Source: Corynebacterium afermentans subsp. lipophilum
GTDB taxonomy: Bacteria > Actinomycetota > Actinomycetes > Mycobacteriales > Mycobacteriaceae
DNA length: 64,000 nt
Assembly: GCF_030408375.1 (NCBI RefSeq)
Contig: NZ_CP046530.1
Span: 868,001 to 932,000 of the forward strand
Direction: 5' to 3'
Shown: positions 17,363 through 27,400 of the stretch, one piece after another
How the letters are laid out: each line of letters starts with the position of its first letter
Position numbering within the stretch: position 1 is the first letter of the stretch
Position numbers and translations under genes: made by a program
Notes under the pieces: model-generated
Database searches by the model: none
The model's input: only the letters and a program-made list of their open reading frames with translations
What the model was told of the DNA's origin: nothing

Positions 17363-18516
17363 CTCTTCAGCCCCTTGTAAATCTCTACGGTTTCTTGCGC
17401 GATGGTCGCCCAGGAGAAGTCGGTTTTGGCGCGCGTGAGCCCGGCCGCGCCCAGGGCGGCGGCGCGCTCGGCATCGCCGGCGACGGCGTTGACGGCCTCG
17501 GCCAAGGCGGCTTCGAAGCCTGCAGTGTCGTTGGCATCGTAGTCCACCAGCACGCCGGTTTCGCCGTCGACGACGACTTCCGGGATGCCGCCGACGCGCG
17601 AGGCTACCACGGCGGTCTCGCACGCCATCGCCTCGAGGTTCACGATGCCCAGCGGCTCGTAGATGGACGGGCAGACGAAAACATCTGCCAGGGAGTACAC
17701 CTCGCGCACCTTCTCGGGCGGCATCATTTCCTGGATCCAGAACACGCCGTCACGCGACGCCTTCAGCTTTTCGACGAGCCCTTCGGTCTCCGCCGCAATC
17801 TCCTTGGTGTCCGGGGCCCCGGCACACAGGATGAGCTGGATGTCCTCGTCGAAGGATTGGGCGGCCTTGAGCAGGTGGGCCACACCCTTTTGGCGTGTGA
17901 TGCGCCCGACAAAGGCCACAACGGGTTTGTCCGGGTCCACACCCAGCTCCTCGGCGATGGTGCCGGAATCGGGGTACCACTTCTCCGGGTCGATGCCGTT
18001 TAGGACGGTGTGGACTTTAGTGTCGTCGATACGCGGGTAGGCGCGCAGGACCGCTTCCTTCATGCCGGCAGAGACCGCGATAACCGCATCGGCGTACTCG
18101 AAGGCGTTCTTCTCCGACCAGGAGGAGACGTTGTAGCCGCCGCCGAGCTGCTCGCGCTTCCACGGGCGGTCCGGCTCCAGGGAGTGGGCGGTGACCACGT
18201 GGGGGATTTCGTGCAGCTGGCCGGCCAGGTGCCCGCCGAGCCCCGCGTACCAGGTGTGGGAGTGCACCACGTCGAGCCCGGCGGCGGCGTCGGCCATGCG
18301 CAGGCCGGTGGACAGTGTTTTCATCGCCCCGTTGGCCTCCGCCAACGCGGGGTCGATGCCGTGCACGTAGACGCCTGCTGCGTCGCGCGGTGCGCCCATG
18401 CAGTGCACGTCCACCTCGACGATGTCGCGCATGAAGCGCGTCAGTTCGGTGACGTGGACGCCGGCGCCGCCGTAGACCTCCGGTGGGTATTCGCGGGTGA
18501 ACATTCCGACTTTCAT
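17359..18516 (-). CDS. glgA: Glycogen synthase / maltose-1-phosphate-forming GT4 (GlgA/GlgM)
   Basis: 385 aa, actinobacterial GT4-type glycogen synthase, shorter than the GT5 enzymes. Visible: N-terminal [17 protein letters not shown] acceptor loop, [23 protein letters not shown] donor-binding, and the [14 protein letters not shown] signature with the catalytic Glu pair. In actinobacteria this enzyme uses ADP-glucose to build alpha-glucan or maltose-1-phosphate. Divergent from glgC across a 67-base gap, so the ADP-glucose producer and user share a control region. Confidence 0.93.
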   Translation of the reverse strand: MKVGMFTREYPPEVYGGAGVHVTELTRFMRDIVEVDVHCMGAPRDAAGVYVHGIDPALAEANGAMKTLSTGLRMADAAAGLDVVHSHTWYAGLGGHLAGQLHEIPHVVTAHSLEPDRPWKREQLGGGYNVSSWSEKNAFEYADAVIAVSAGMKEAVLRAYPRIDDTKVHTVLNGIDPEKWYPDSGTIAEELGVDPDKPVVAFVGRITRQKGVAHLLKAAQSFDEDIQLILCAGAPDTKEIAAETEGLVEKLKASRDGVFWIQEMMPPEKVREVYSLADVFVCPSIYEPLGIVNLEAMACETAVVASRVGGIPEVVVDGETGVLVDYDANDTAGFEAALAEAVNAVAGDAERAAALGAAGLTRAKTDFSWATIAQETVEIYKGLKR

Positions 18517-18570
18517 GACCGCCGAGCCTACTTACCCGCGCGATTCCCTGCAGGGACCTGGATTTCTCAT

Positions 18571-18576
18571 TAGCCT
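18571..18576 (+). promoter_or_regulatory. -10 hexamer of glgC
   Basis: TAGCCT is seven bases before the glgC ATG inside the 67-base glgA/glgC gap; no Shine-Dalgarno is visible, consistent with a leaderless message. Confidence 0.5.
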
Positions 18577-18583
18577 TGAAAGT

Positions 18584-19801
18584 ATGAAAAGCCAGCCTCG
18601 GGTTCTCGCCATCGTCCTCGCCGGCGGTGAGGGCAAGCGTCTGTTTCCGTTGACCGCCGACCGCGCCAAGCCGGCCGTGCCATTCGGCGGCAACTACCGT
18701 CTCATTGATTTTGTCCTGTCCAACCTGGTCAACGCGGGCTATATGCGCATCGCGGTGCTGACCCAGTACAAGTCGCACTCGCTGGACCGCCACGTCGCTA
18801 CGGCGTGGAACGTCTCCGGCCCGACGCAGCAGTACATCGCGTCCGTGCCGGCGCAGCAGCGCCGCGGCAAGCGCTGGTACTCGGGCTCGGCGGACGCGAT
18901 TGTGCAGTCGCTGAACTTGATCTACGACGACGCGCCGGACTACGTGCTGGTCTTCGGCGCGGACCACGTCTACCGCATGGATCCTTCGCAGATGGTGGAG
19001 GACCACATCGCCTCGGGCAAGGCCGCGACGGTGGCGGGCATCCGCGTGCCGCGCTCGGAGGCGCACGCGTTCGGCTGCATCCAGTCGGCAGACGACGGCA
19101 CCATCAGGGAGTTTTTGGAGAAGCCGTCGGACCCGCCGGGCACCCCCGACGACCCGGAGACCACGTTCGCGTCCATGGGCAACTACTGTTTCTCCACCGA
19201 GGCGCTGATCCAGGCGCTGCTGGAGGACGAGCAGAATGAGGATTCCGCCCACGACATGGGCGGCGACATCATCCCGTATTTCGTGTCCCAGGGCGAGGCG
19301 AACGTCTACGACTTCTCCCGCAACGAGGTCCCGGGCGCGACGGAGCGCGACCGCGGCTACTGGCGCGACGTGGGCACCGTGGACTCGTTCTACGAAGCCC
19401 ACATGGACCTCATTTCCTCGCACCCGGTGTTTAACCTCTACAACAAGGCGTGGCCCATTCACGCCACGGATGAGGACAACCTGCCGCCGGCGAAGTTCGT
19501 CATGGGCGGTATCGCGCAGGAGTCCATCGTGGCGTCCGGCTCCATCATCTCGGGCGCGACAGTGCGCAACTCGGTGTTGTCTACCGACGTCCGCGTCGAG
19601 GAAGGCGCCACCGTGGAAGGCTCAGTGCTGATGCCGGGCGTGCGCGTGGGCAAGGGCGCGGTGGTGCGCCACTGCATCCTGGACAAAAACGTCTACGTCT
19701 CCGACGGGGAGATCGTCGGCGTGGACCCCGAACGCGACCGTGAGCGCTTCAACGTCTCCGACAGCGGCGTGGTGTGCGTGGGCAAAAACGAGGTGATTTA
19801 G
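18584..19801 (+). CDS. glgC: Glucose-1-phosphate adenylyltransferase
   Basis: 405 aa ADP-glucose pyrophosphorylase. Visible: [25 protein letters not shown] (nucleotide-binding loop and effector lysine), the [10 protein letters not shown] and [10 protein letters not shown] segments, [14 protein letters not shown], and a C-terminal left-handed beta-helix of hexapeptide repeats. It supplies ADP-glucose to the divergent glgA. The start at 18584 is chosen over an upstream in-frame ATG because the conserved N terminus and a -10 hexamer fit it. Confidence 0.95.
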   Translation: MKSQPRVLAIVLAGGEGKRLFPLTADRAKPAVPFGGNYRLIDFVLSNLVNAGYMRIAVLTQYKSHSLDRHVATAWNVSGPTQQYIASVPAQQRRGKRWYSGSADAIVQSLNLIYDDAPDYVLVFGADHVYRMDPSQMVEDHIASGKAATVAGIRVPRSEAHAFGCIQSADDGTIREFLEKPSDPPGTPDDPETTFASMGNYCFSTEALIQALLEDEQNEDSAHDMGGDIIPYFVSQGEANVYDFSRNEVPGATERDRGYWRDVGTVDSFYEAHMDLISSHPVFNLYNKAWPIHATDEDNLPPAKFVMGGIAQESIVASGSIISGATVRNSVLSTDVRVEEGATVEGSVLMPGVRVGKGAVVRHCILDKNVYVSDGEIVGVDPERDRERFNVSDSGVVCVGKNEVI

Positions 19802-20460
19802 CGCCGCTTGGTCAGGAGCGTCAGCCCGCCGTCGAGAGGCAGGCGCGCAATGGCGGCCTCTTCGAGCGCCAGCGTATCGACGAAAGCGTCCGCCTCCCTC
19901 GCCGCCTCAGTTTCGCGGTCGCGGCGGGTGGGGTCGGCCACGGTGCCGTCGAGAAGCGAGCCCGCGATGACGAGCGTGCCGCCGGGGGCGAGCAGGGGCC
20001 ACGCGGCGTCGATGAGCGGGCGCAACTCCACGGCCGAGACGTCGGCGTAGATGAGCTGGTACGCGCCCGTTGCCAGCCGGCCCATCACATCGAGCGGGCG
20101 GGAGGTGAGGAAACGCACCCGCGACGGTGCGAAGCCCGCGGCGCGGAACGCCTCCTTGGCGCCGGCCTGCAGCGCCGCCTCCGGTTCGATGCAGGTCAGG
20201 GTGGCCTTCTCGCGCAGACCAGCGAGGATGTGCAGGCCTGCAACACCCGCGGCCGGGGTCACCGCGACCGCGCCCTGGGCGGCATCGTTGCCCGCCGCCA
20301 GCACGGACAGCAGATCGCCCACGACCTGGCTGGGAACCGGCACGCCGTTTTCCCCGGCGTCCTCGCGGGCGCGGGCGAGTGCTTCGCCCACCGCCTCCGG
20401 CAGGTGGTCCCGGCGGGAGTCGATGTAGGTGCTCAGTTGGGTAAACGCTGTCTCACTCAC
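19798..20460 (-). CDS. O-methyltransferase (SAM-dependent)
   Basis: 220 aa class I methyltransferase of the catechol-O-methyltransferase-like family, located opposite sigE as in mycobacteria. Motifs: [16 protein letters not shown] (SAM loop, variant), [10 protein letters not shown], and [25 protein letters not shown] where the metal-binding Asp is expected. Substrate unknown. I place the start at GTG 20460, because TATGAT seven bases upstream is an excellent -10 hexamer; an ATG at 20472 overlaps that hexamer. Ends overlapping the glgC stop. Confidence 0.83.
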   Translation of the reverse strand: MSETAFTQLSTYIDSRRDHLPEAVGEALARAREDAGENGVPVPSQVVGDLLSVLAAGNDAAQGAVAVTPAAGVAGLHILAGLREKATLTCIEPEAALQAGAKEAFRAAGFAPSRVRFLTSRPLDVMGRLATGAYQLIYADVSAVELRPLIDAAWPLLAPGGTLVIAGSLLDGTVADPTRRDRETEAAREADAFVDTLALEEAAIARLPLDGGLTLLTKRR

Positions 20461-20467
20461 AACGGCA

Positions 20468-20473
20468 ATCATA
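20468..20473 (-). promoter_or_regulatory. -10 hexamer of the O-methyltransferase gene
   Basis: TATGAT on the minus strand, seven bases before the GTG start. It decides the start codon, since the alternative ATG is part of the hexamer itself. Confidence 0.55.
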
Positions 20474-20548
20474 GCGGGGCGCATGTGCCCAGGGAGCTCA
20501 CAGCAGGCGTGCTGGCATCTGGGAGGTTGATCTGCCAAACTACTTGCC

Positions 20549-21142
20549 ATGACCTCTGAGGAAAACCAGCTGTCCGGCACTGCCGCGTTCGACGCGGGCG
20601 AGGGGGCCATGCCCACCTGGTCGGAGCTGGTGCAGGAACACGCCGACAGCGTGTACCGCCTTGCCTACCGCCTCTCCGGCAACCAACACGACGCGGAAGA
20701 CCTGACGCAGGAGACCTTCATGCGCGTGTTCCGGAGCCTGAAGAACTACCAGCCGGGCACCTTCGAAGGCTGGCTGCACCGCATTACAACCAACCTGTTT
20801 TTGGACATGGTGCGTCGCCGCGCGAAGATCCGCATGGAGGCGCTGCCGGAGGACTACGAGCGCGTGCCGGGCACCGACATGACGCCGGAGGAGGCCTACA
20901 ACGTGGCCAACCTGGACCCGGCGCTGCAGCGCGCGCTGGATGATTTGGCGCCGGACTTCCGCGTCGCCGTCGTGCTTTGCGACGTCATGGGCATGACCTA
21001 CGAGGAAATCGGCGACACCCTCGGCGTGAAGATGGGCACCGTGCGCTCGCGCATCCACCGCGGGCGCGCGCAGCTGCGCGAGTCGCTGGAGGCGCAGGCG
21101 CTTGACGACGCGCACGCGAAAGAACTCATCCGCACCCGCTAA
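20549..21142 (+). CDS. sigE: ECF sigma factor SigE
   Basis: 197 aa extracytoplasmic-function sigma factor. Region 2: [29 protein letters not shown]; region 4: [39 protein letters not shown] helix-turn-helix. In actinobacteria SigE controls envelope and heat stress genes. It is followed after 12 bases by a zinc-binding-type anti-sigma factor and then tatB, the mycobacterial arrangement. CAAACT seven bases before the ATG is a candidate -10 for a leaderless transcript. Confidence 0.94.
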   Translation: MTSEENQLSGTAAFDAGEGAMPTWSELVQEHADSVYRLAYRLSGNQHDAEDLTQETFMRVFRSLKNYQPGTFEGWLHRITTNLFLDMVRRRAKIRMEALPEDYERVPGTDMTPEEAYNVANLDPALQRALDDLAPDFRVAVVLCDVMGMTYEEIGDTLGVKMGTVRSRIHRGRAQLRESLEAQALDDAHAKELIRTR

Positions 21143-21154
21143 CCAAGCGACGTA

Positions 21155-21532
21155 ATGATGTCCATGGCCAAACGCGAATTCAACTCCACCGACCACCTGA
21201 ACCCGGAAGCGGTCGCCGCCTTCGTGGACGGCGAACTGTCTGATTCAGCGTTCCGCCGCGCCGCCCGCCACCTGACCGACTGCGACGAGTGCAGCGCCGA
21301 GGTCGACGCCCAGCGCCGCGCCGCGAACCGGCTGCGCGTGGTGGACAACTCGGGCGTGCACGCCCCGGCGTCGCTGGTGGAGCGCTTGGCTGGCATGGGC
21401 GCCGGGGACCTCGACAGGGTGGACGGGGTGGGCGAGGCGCCGGGCCCTCGCGGCCGGGTCAAGGATTTCGGCGCCAACCTCAGCTCGGCGCTGCACTCGG
21501 CTCTGGGCGCGCTGAAGCGGCGCGGGGAGTAG
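21155..21532 (+). CDS. Anti-sigma factor for SigE (ZAS type)
   Basis: 125 aa. The ZAS zinc-binding signature is visible: H-x3-C-x2-C in RHLTDCDECSAEV, preceded by VAAFVDGELS. This type (RseA in mycobacteria, CseE in C. glutamicum) binds and inhibits SigE and is released by stress. No membrane helix is present, so it is cytoplasmic. The start could be any of ATG 21155, 21158 or 21164; the first is given. Confidence 0.88.
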   Translation: MMSMAKREFNSTDHLNPEAVAAFVDGELSDSAFRRAARHLTDCDECSAEVDAQRRAANRLRVVDNSGVHAPASLVERLAGMGAGDLDRVDGVGEAPGPRGRVKDFGANLSSALHSALGALKRRGE

Positions 21533-21542
21533 GGTGTTGTAG

Positions 21543-21956
21543 GTGTTTTCCAACATCGGCTGGGGCGAGATTTTCTTCATCCTGATCATCGGGCTCATCG
21601 TGATCGGGCCCGAACGCCTGCCCGCCGTGGTGGAGGATGTGCGCGCGGCGATCTACGCCGCGAAGAAGGCCATCAACAACGCCAAGGCTGAGCTCAACGG
21701 GGAGCTGGAGGGCTTCGAGGAGTTTAAAAAGCCGATCGACACCGTGTCCCAGTACGCGTCGATGGGCCCGCGCCGCGCGATGGCAAAGGTGTTGTTCGAG
21801 GACGAGGCCGTGGACCCGCGCCAGGCCAACCCCGAGCCCACCCGCTCGGGACCGCGCCCCGCGGCGCAGGAGCAGCCGAGGCCGGAGCAGCCGAGGCAGG
21901 ATCAGGCGGAGCGGCCGTCGAAAGGCAGGAGCTTCTCCTGGGAGGACGTTATTTAA
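21543..21956 (+). CDS. tatB: Sec-independent protein translocase TatB
   Basis: 137 aa. The N terminus FSNIGWGEIFFILIIGLIVIGPERLP is the single membrane helix with the conserved Glu and the GPERLP hinge; an amphipathic helix and a long acidic, Gln/Pro-rich tail follow. TatB recruits folded twin-arginine substrates to TatC (not in this window). Start is GTG 21543. Its 3' end overlaps the convergent mrp gene by 8 bases. Confidence 0.93.
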   Translation: MFSNIGWGEIFFILIIGLIVIGPERLPAVVEDVRAAIYAAKKAINNAKAELNGELEGFEEFKKPIDTVSQYASMGPRRAMAKVLFEDEAVDPRQANPEPTRSGPRPAAQEQPRPEQPRQDQAERPSKGRSFSWEDVI

Positions 21957-23085
21957 CCTGCGGGTTGAGGCTCTTGCCTGCGAGGGATTCGCGGCGCACC
22001 TTCAACTGATCCGCGACGGCCTGGATGGCCTTGGCAGCGGGGGAGTCCGGCTCGGAGATGACGACGGGGGTGCCGGTGTCGCCGTGCTCGCGAAGCTGCG
22101 GGTCCAGGGGGATGGAGCCGAGCAGCTTTACGTCGGAGTCCGTCAGCTGCGTCAGGCGCTCGGCGACCTGCTCGCCGCCGCCCTCGCCGAAGATGTTCAT
22201 CACGGTGCCGTCGGGCATGGTCATACCGGACATGTTCTCGATCACGCCGGCGATTTTCTGGTCCGTCTGCTGCGCGATCGTGCCGGCACGCTCCGCCACC
22301 TCCGCCGCGGCGGCCTGCGGGGTGGTCACGATGAGCAGCTCCGCGTTCGGCACCAGCTGCGCCACCGTGATGGCCACGTCGCCGGTGCCGGGCGGCAGGT
22401 CCATGAAAAGCACGTCCAGATCGCCCCAGTACACGTCGGCCAGGAACTGCTGGATCGCGCGGGTGAGCATGGGCCCACGCCACACGATCGGCGCGTTGCC
22501 CTCCACGAACTGGCCCACGGAGATGTGGCGCACGCCGTGGGTGATCGGCGGCATGATCATCTCGTCGACAACTGTGGGGCCCTTGTCGTTCGAGCCCATC
22601 AGCCCGGGCACGGAGTGGCCGTAGATGTCCGCGTCCACCACGCCGACGCTCAAGCCCTGCGCGGCGAGGGCGGTGGCCAGGTTCACGGTCATGGACGACT
22701 TGCCCACGCCGCCCTTGCCGGAGGCGACGGCGAAGATGCGGGTGCGCGTGTCCGGGTCCGCAAACGGGATCGCAGGCCCGGTCTGCTCGCCGCGCAGCTT
22801 CAGCGCCAGTGCGCGGCGCTGCTCGTCGCTCATGGTGTGCAGCGTGACGGAGACGTCGCCGACGCCGTCGAGTTCCTCTAGCACCGCGCGCGTGTTGGAC
22901 TCGATGGTGTCGCGCATGGGGCAGCCGGCGATGGTCAGGTAGATGCCCACGGCCACGTCCGCGCCGGTAATGCGCACGGATTCCACCATGTCCAGTTCGG
23001 TGATGGGCTTGCCAATCTCGGGGTCTTCCACGCGCTCGAGTGCCGCGAGGACGTCCTGCTCTGTGATTTTTTGTTCTGTAGCCAT
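21949..23085 (-). CDS. mrp: Mrp/ApbC-type Fe-S cluster carrier ATPase
   Basis: 378 aa. An N-terminal DUF59 (MIP18-like) domain of about 90 residues is followed by the P-loop NTPase domain with the deviant Walker A ASGKGGVGKSS, DADIYGHSVPG, and MDLPPGTGD. It carries and inserts Fe-S clusters. The CxxC pair used for cluster binding in E. coli Mrp (after VIENMS) is absent here, as I recall for the actinobacterial forms. Start ATG 23085, with TATACT ten bases upstream. Confidence 0.9.
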   Translation of the reverse strand: MATEQKITEQDVLAALERVEDPEIGKPITELDMVESVRITGADVAVGIYLTIAGCPMRDTIESNTRAVLEELDGVGDVSVTLHTMSDEQRRALALKLRGEQTGPAIPFADPDTRTRIFAVASGKGGVGKSSMTVNLATALAAQGLSVGVVDADIYGHSVPGLMGSNDKGPTVVDEMIMPPITHGVRHISVGQFVEGNAPIVWRGPMLTRAIQQFLADVYWGDLDVLFMDLPPGTGDVAITVAQLVPNAELLIVTTPQAAAAEVAERAGTIAQQTDQKIAGVIENMSGMTMPDGTVMNIFGEGGGEQVAERLTQLTDSDVKLLGSIPLDPQLREHGDTGTPVVISEPDSPAAKAIQAVADQLKVRRESLAGKSLNPQVK

Positions 23086-23124
23086 GTTGCCCTGCAGTAT
23101 AACGGTGCCCCGCAAGCGAGCGGA

Positions 23125-23130
23125 TACACT
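23125..23130 (+). promoter_or_regulatory. -10 hexamer of the stress-protein gene
   Basis: TACACT is seven bases before the ATG at 23138, in the 52-base divergent gap shared with mrp. Confidence 0.5.
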
Positions 23131-23137
23131 GGTGGGC

Positions 23138-23659
23138 ATGACAAATCCCATGAGCAACTCTTCCCGTGTGCCCGCGCGCGAGGTTCCCACGGGCTGGCCT
23201 GTCGGCAGCTTCAAAACCTACGCGGAGGCGCAGGAGGCGGTGGATTCGCTATCTGACAAGGAGTTCCCGGTGGAGAAGCTGTCCATCGTGGGCGTGGATC
23301 TCATGCAGGTGGAAAAGATCACGGGCCGTCTGACCTGGGGCAAGGTGCTGGGCACCGGCGCGCTCTCCGGCCTGTGGATGGGCCTGTTCATCGGCCTGAT
23401 CCTGTCGGTGTTCACCGAGCCGGGCTCGGGTTGGGTGACGTTTACCACCACGCTGGTCATCGGCGCGATCTTCGGCGTGATTTTCGCGGCGGTGGCCTAC
23501 GCGTTCACGGGCGGCAAGCGCGACTTCTCCTCGGCGACGACGATCGTGGCGGGCCACTACGACGTGCTCTGCGAGCCGGATGCCGCACCGCAGGCGCGCG
23601 ACCTCATCGCGGGCCAGTTGCCTATCGACGACACGTCGCACCCCAACCCCGATGCATAA
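23138..23659 (+). CDS. General stress protein 17M-like membrane protein
   Basis: 173 aa. N-terminal GSFKTYAEAQEAVDSLSDKEFPVEKLSIVG is the general-stress-protein-17M type ferredoxin-like domain; two glycine-rich membrane helices follow (about residues 66-88 and 95-118). Several actinobacteria keep it next to mrp. Function is unknown; possible role in membrane stress. Overlaps the next lipoprotein gene by 8 bases. Confidence 0.82.
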   Translation: MTNPMSNSSRVPAREVPTGWPVGSFKTYAEAQEAVDSLSDKEFPVEKLSIVGVDLMQVEKITGRLTWGKVLGTGALSGLWMGLFIGLILSVFTEPGSGWVTFTTTLVIGAIFGVIFAAVAYAFTGGKRDFSSATTIVAGHYDVLCEPDAAPQARDLIAGQLPIDDTSHPNPDA

Positions 23660-24374
23660 GCGCTACCGCGCCGCGGCGCTTTCCGCGTGCGCACTGACGG
23701 TCTCCGGAGCGTTGTCCGGGTGCGCTGCGCTAGGCCAGAAGACCACCAGCAAGGAACCGATCGCGATCGGCATCGACGCCGAGGATCCGGAGCAGCGCGT
23801 ACTGGGCGAGATTTACAGCCGCGTGCTGCAGCAGCTGGGCCGGCCCACCAGCGTGACCGCCGCCGATTTTTCCGCCGGCGACACGCTGCGGGTGCTCAAG
23901 GAAACCCCGGTGGACTTCGTGGTGACATGCACCGGCCGCCTCGTCGAAGAAACCGACGTGGAGGCCGCCAAGCGCTTAAAGAAGGAAGCGAAGGATGCAC
24001 CGGCCGGGTTTTCGGACGTGATCTACGACCAAGCCATCGCTGGCCTGCCCAGCACCCTGCGGACCGTGGACCCCTCGCCGGCGCAGAGCTGCGGCCGCTC
24101 GGGCGAGTTGCCCCAGAACATCATCCCGCTGTTCGACAAGTCGGGCTTCGACCGCGGCGAGATCAACCGCCTGAACTTCATCACCCGCGTCATCTCCACC
24201 AAGTCGCTGGAGGAGATGGTCGAAGACATCGAGGGCGGCGCCGACGTCCAGGACACGCTGGCGGCGTGGATGATGGAAAACGCCCACATCAACATCTACA
24301 ACGACGAGCTGCCAGAGGCGGACGAGGACGGGGCAGCGGCGGGCGATTCCGCAGACAGTGCCGGAGCGCGCTAA
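23652..24374 (+). CDS. Secreted lipoprotein, binding-protein-like
   Basis: 240 aa. Signal peptide with lipobox LSGC (Cys near residue 24), then a region KEPIAIGIDAEDPEQRVLGEIYSRVLQQLG resembling the start of a glycine-betaine-type (OpuAC) binding domain, ending in an acidic, low-complexity tail. No transporter genes accompany it, so a transport role is not supported. Coupled to the stress-protein gene by overlap. Confidence 0.75.
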   Translation: MHKRYRAAALSACALTVSGALSGCAALGQKTTSKEPIAIGIDAEDPEQRVLGEIYSRVLQQLGRPTSVTAADFSAGDTLRVLKETPVDFVVTCTGRLVEETDVEAAKRLKKEAKDAPAGFSDVIYDQAIAGLPSTLRTVDPSPAQSCGRSGELPQNIIPLFDKSGFDRGEINRLNFITRVISTKSLEEMVEDIEGGADVQDTLAAWMMENAHINIYNDELPEADEDGAAAGDSADSAGAR

Positions 24375-24394
24375 ATAGCCCCCAGACACGAGGA

Positions 24395-24420
24395 AGGGCC
24401 CCGGGATACCCCGGGGCCCT
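24395..24420. terminator. Bidirectional hairpin between lipoprotein gene and odhA
   Basis: Perfect 11-bp stem (24395-24405 with 24410-24420) and a four-base ATAC loop between two convergent genes. No long T-run follows on either strand, so it may act partly as a roadblock or mRNA 3' stabiliser. Confidence 0.7.
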
Positions 24421-24461
24421 GACGCTTGTGGGGGAGCACCGGCGGCGCTCCCGTCGTCAAG

Positions 24462-27400
24462 CTACTTTGCAAATGCCTCCTCGAGCAGCTGCTTCTCCTC
24501 CTGCTGGTGCACCTTGGCCACACCGGTTGCGGTGGTGGACTGTGCGCGGCGGGACACGCGGACCATCTCCGGCATGTCCGGGATCAGGGTGCGCAGGTGC
24601 TCGTTGTAGAACGGCCATGCGCCCTGGTTTGCCGGCTCGTCCTGGACCCAGCGGATCTCCTTGGCGTTCGGGTAGTTCTTGAACGCGTCCGACAGGCGGT
24701 TGAACGGGATCGGGTGGAGCATCTCCACGCGGATGATCGCGATGTCGTCGCGGCCGTCCTTCTCACGCTTCTTGTCCAGCTCCCAGTAGATCTTGCCGGA
24801 GCACAGCATGATCGTGGTGACCTTGTCGGTGTCGCCGACGACCTTGTTGCCGCGCTCGACGAAGTTCGGGTCGTCGATGACGGACTGGAAGCGGTCCACC
24901 TCGATGAAGTCACCCGGCTGCGAGACAGCCGCCTTGTTGCGCAGCATCGACTTCGGGGTGAAGACGACCAGCGGGCGCTTCATCTCGCCGAGAGCCTGGC
25001 GGCGCAGCAGGTGGAAGTGGTTTGCCGGGGTGGACGGCTGAGCAATGGTCATCGAGCCCTCTGCCACGAGCTGCAGGTAGCGCTCGATGCGGGCCGACGA
25101 GTGGTCCGGGCCCTGGCCCTCGTAGCCGTGCGGCAGCAGCGCGATCAGCGAGGACAGTTCGCCCCACTTGGTCTCGGAGGAGGACAGGTACTCGTCGATG
25201 ATGGTCTGCGCGCCGTTGGCGAAGTCGCCGAACTGCGCCTCCCAGGCCACCACGGCGTCCTTGTTGCCCAGGGTGTAGCCGTACTCGAAGCCCATGCCCG
25301 CGTACTCGGTCAGGGCGGAGTTGAACACCTGGAAGCGGCCGCCGTTGTCGGCCTCTTGCGCGTTGTGGTCCAGCGGGTTGTACGGTTCGGCGTTATCCGG
25401 GTTGTACAGCACCGCGTGGCGCTGGGTGAAGGTGCCGCGCTGGGAGTCCTCGCCGGCGAGGCGGACAAACTTGCCCTGCTCCGCCAGGGAACCGAAGGCG
25501 AGCAGCTCGCCCCAGCCCCAGTCGATGTCGCCGTCGGTGAACGAGCCGCCGCGCTTCTTCAGCACGGACTTCAGGCGCTTGTTCGGCGCGAAGTCCTCCG
25601 GCAGGTTCGCGAACGCGTCGGCGAGGCGCTTGAACTGGTCCTCGGAGATGTTCGTGTCCAGGCCGCGGGTGAGCTCCTGCGACTCGGTGATGCCGGTCTG
25701 CTCGCTCGGCTGGCCCTTCTCAGCCTTGACATCGGAGAAGACGGAATCCAACTGGTCGTGGAAGTCCTGTGCCGCCTTCTCGGCGTCTTCCTCGGTGATG
25801 TCGCCGCGGCCGATGAGGTCCTGGGTGTAGCGGGTGCGCACCGACGGGTGGGACTGGATGCGGTCGTACATGACCGGCTGGGTCACCGTCGGGTCATCGG
25901 CCTCGTTGTGGCCGCGCAGGCGGTAGCAGATCAGGTCGATGAAGACGTCCTTGCCAAACTCGCGGCGGTACTCGGTGGCCAGCTGGGCAACCCAGGCGGC
26001 GGCCTCCGGATCGTCGCCGTTGACGTGGAACACCGGGCAGTCGAAGCCCTTGGCCAGGTCGGTGGCGTAGTAGGAGGAACGGCCGGAGTCCGGGGTGGTG
26101 GTGAAGCCGATCTGGTTGTTCACCACGATGTGGATGGTGCCGCCGACGGTGTAGCCCGGCAGGCGGGACAGGTTCAGCGTCTCCTGGACGATGCCCAGGC
26201 CGGTGAAGGAAGCGTCGCCGTGCAGCATCAGCGGCACGACCGGGTGGTCCTCGCGGCCCTTGGCAAACTTGATCTGGTCTTCCTTGGCGCGCGCCATGCC
26301 CACCAGGACCGGATCCACGGCCTCGAGGTGGGACGGGTTGGCGGCCAGGGAGACCTTGATCTCGCCGTCGCCGAACATCTGGATGTGCTCGCCCTCGAAG
26401 CCGAGGTGGTACTTCACGTCGCCGGAGCCGCCCTGCTGGGCTGCACGCACGTTGCCCTCAAACTCGTTGAAGATGGTGGCGACCGGCTTGCCCACGATGT
26501 TGAACAGCACATTCAGGCGGCCACGGTGCGGCATGCCAATGACGACCTCTTCCAGGCCCTGGCCAGACGCGGTGTCGATGATGGCGTCCATCAGCGGGAT
26601 CAGGGTCTCGGCGCCCTCGAGGGAGAAGCGCTTCTGGCCGAGGTACTTGGTCTGCAGGAAGTTCTCGAACGCCTCGGCGGCGTTGAGCTTCTGCAGGATG
26701 TACTTCTGCTCCGGGCCGGTCGGCTTCGGCATGCCGGCCTCGACGCGGTCGCGCAGCCACTCGCGCTCGTCGCGGTCCATGATGTGCGAGTACTCGGTGC
26801 CCACCTTCAGGGTGTAGGCGGCGCGCAGGCGGGTCATGACCTCGCGCAGGGTCATCTGCTCCTTGCCGCCGAAGCCGCCGACGTGGAAGACGCGGTCCAA
26901 GTCCCACAGGGTCAGGCCGTGGGTTTCCATCAGCAGGTCGCGGGAGTCCGGCTTGGGCAGGCCCGGCTGGTGCCAGTGCAGCGGGTTGGTGTCGGCGATG
27001 AGGTGGCCGCGGGAGCGGTACGCCTCGATCAGCTGCATGACGCGGGTGTCCTTGTTGATGCCGGTGTTCGGCTCGTCCTGTGCCCAGCGCAGTGGCGCGA
27101 ACGGGATGCGCAGGGAGCGGAAGATCTCGTCCCAGAACTTGTCGTCGATGAGCAGCTGGGAGATGTCGCGCAGGAACTCGCCGGACTCCGCGCCCTGGAT
27201 GACGCGGTGGTCGTAGGTGGAGGTCAGGGTGACCAGCTTGCCCACGCCGAGCTCGGCGAGGCGGTCCTCGGAAGCGCCGGCGAACTCCGCCGGGTAGTCC
27301 ATTGCGCCGACGCCGACGATGGTGCCCTGGCCCTTGGTCAGGCGCGGGATGGAGTGGCGGGTGCCGATGCCGCCCGGGTTGGTCAGCTGGATGGTCACGC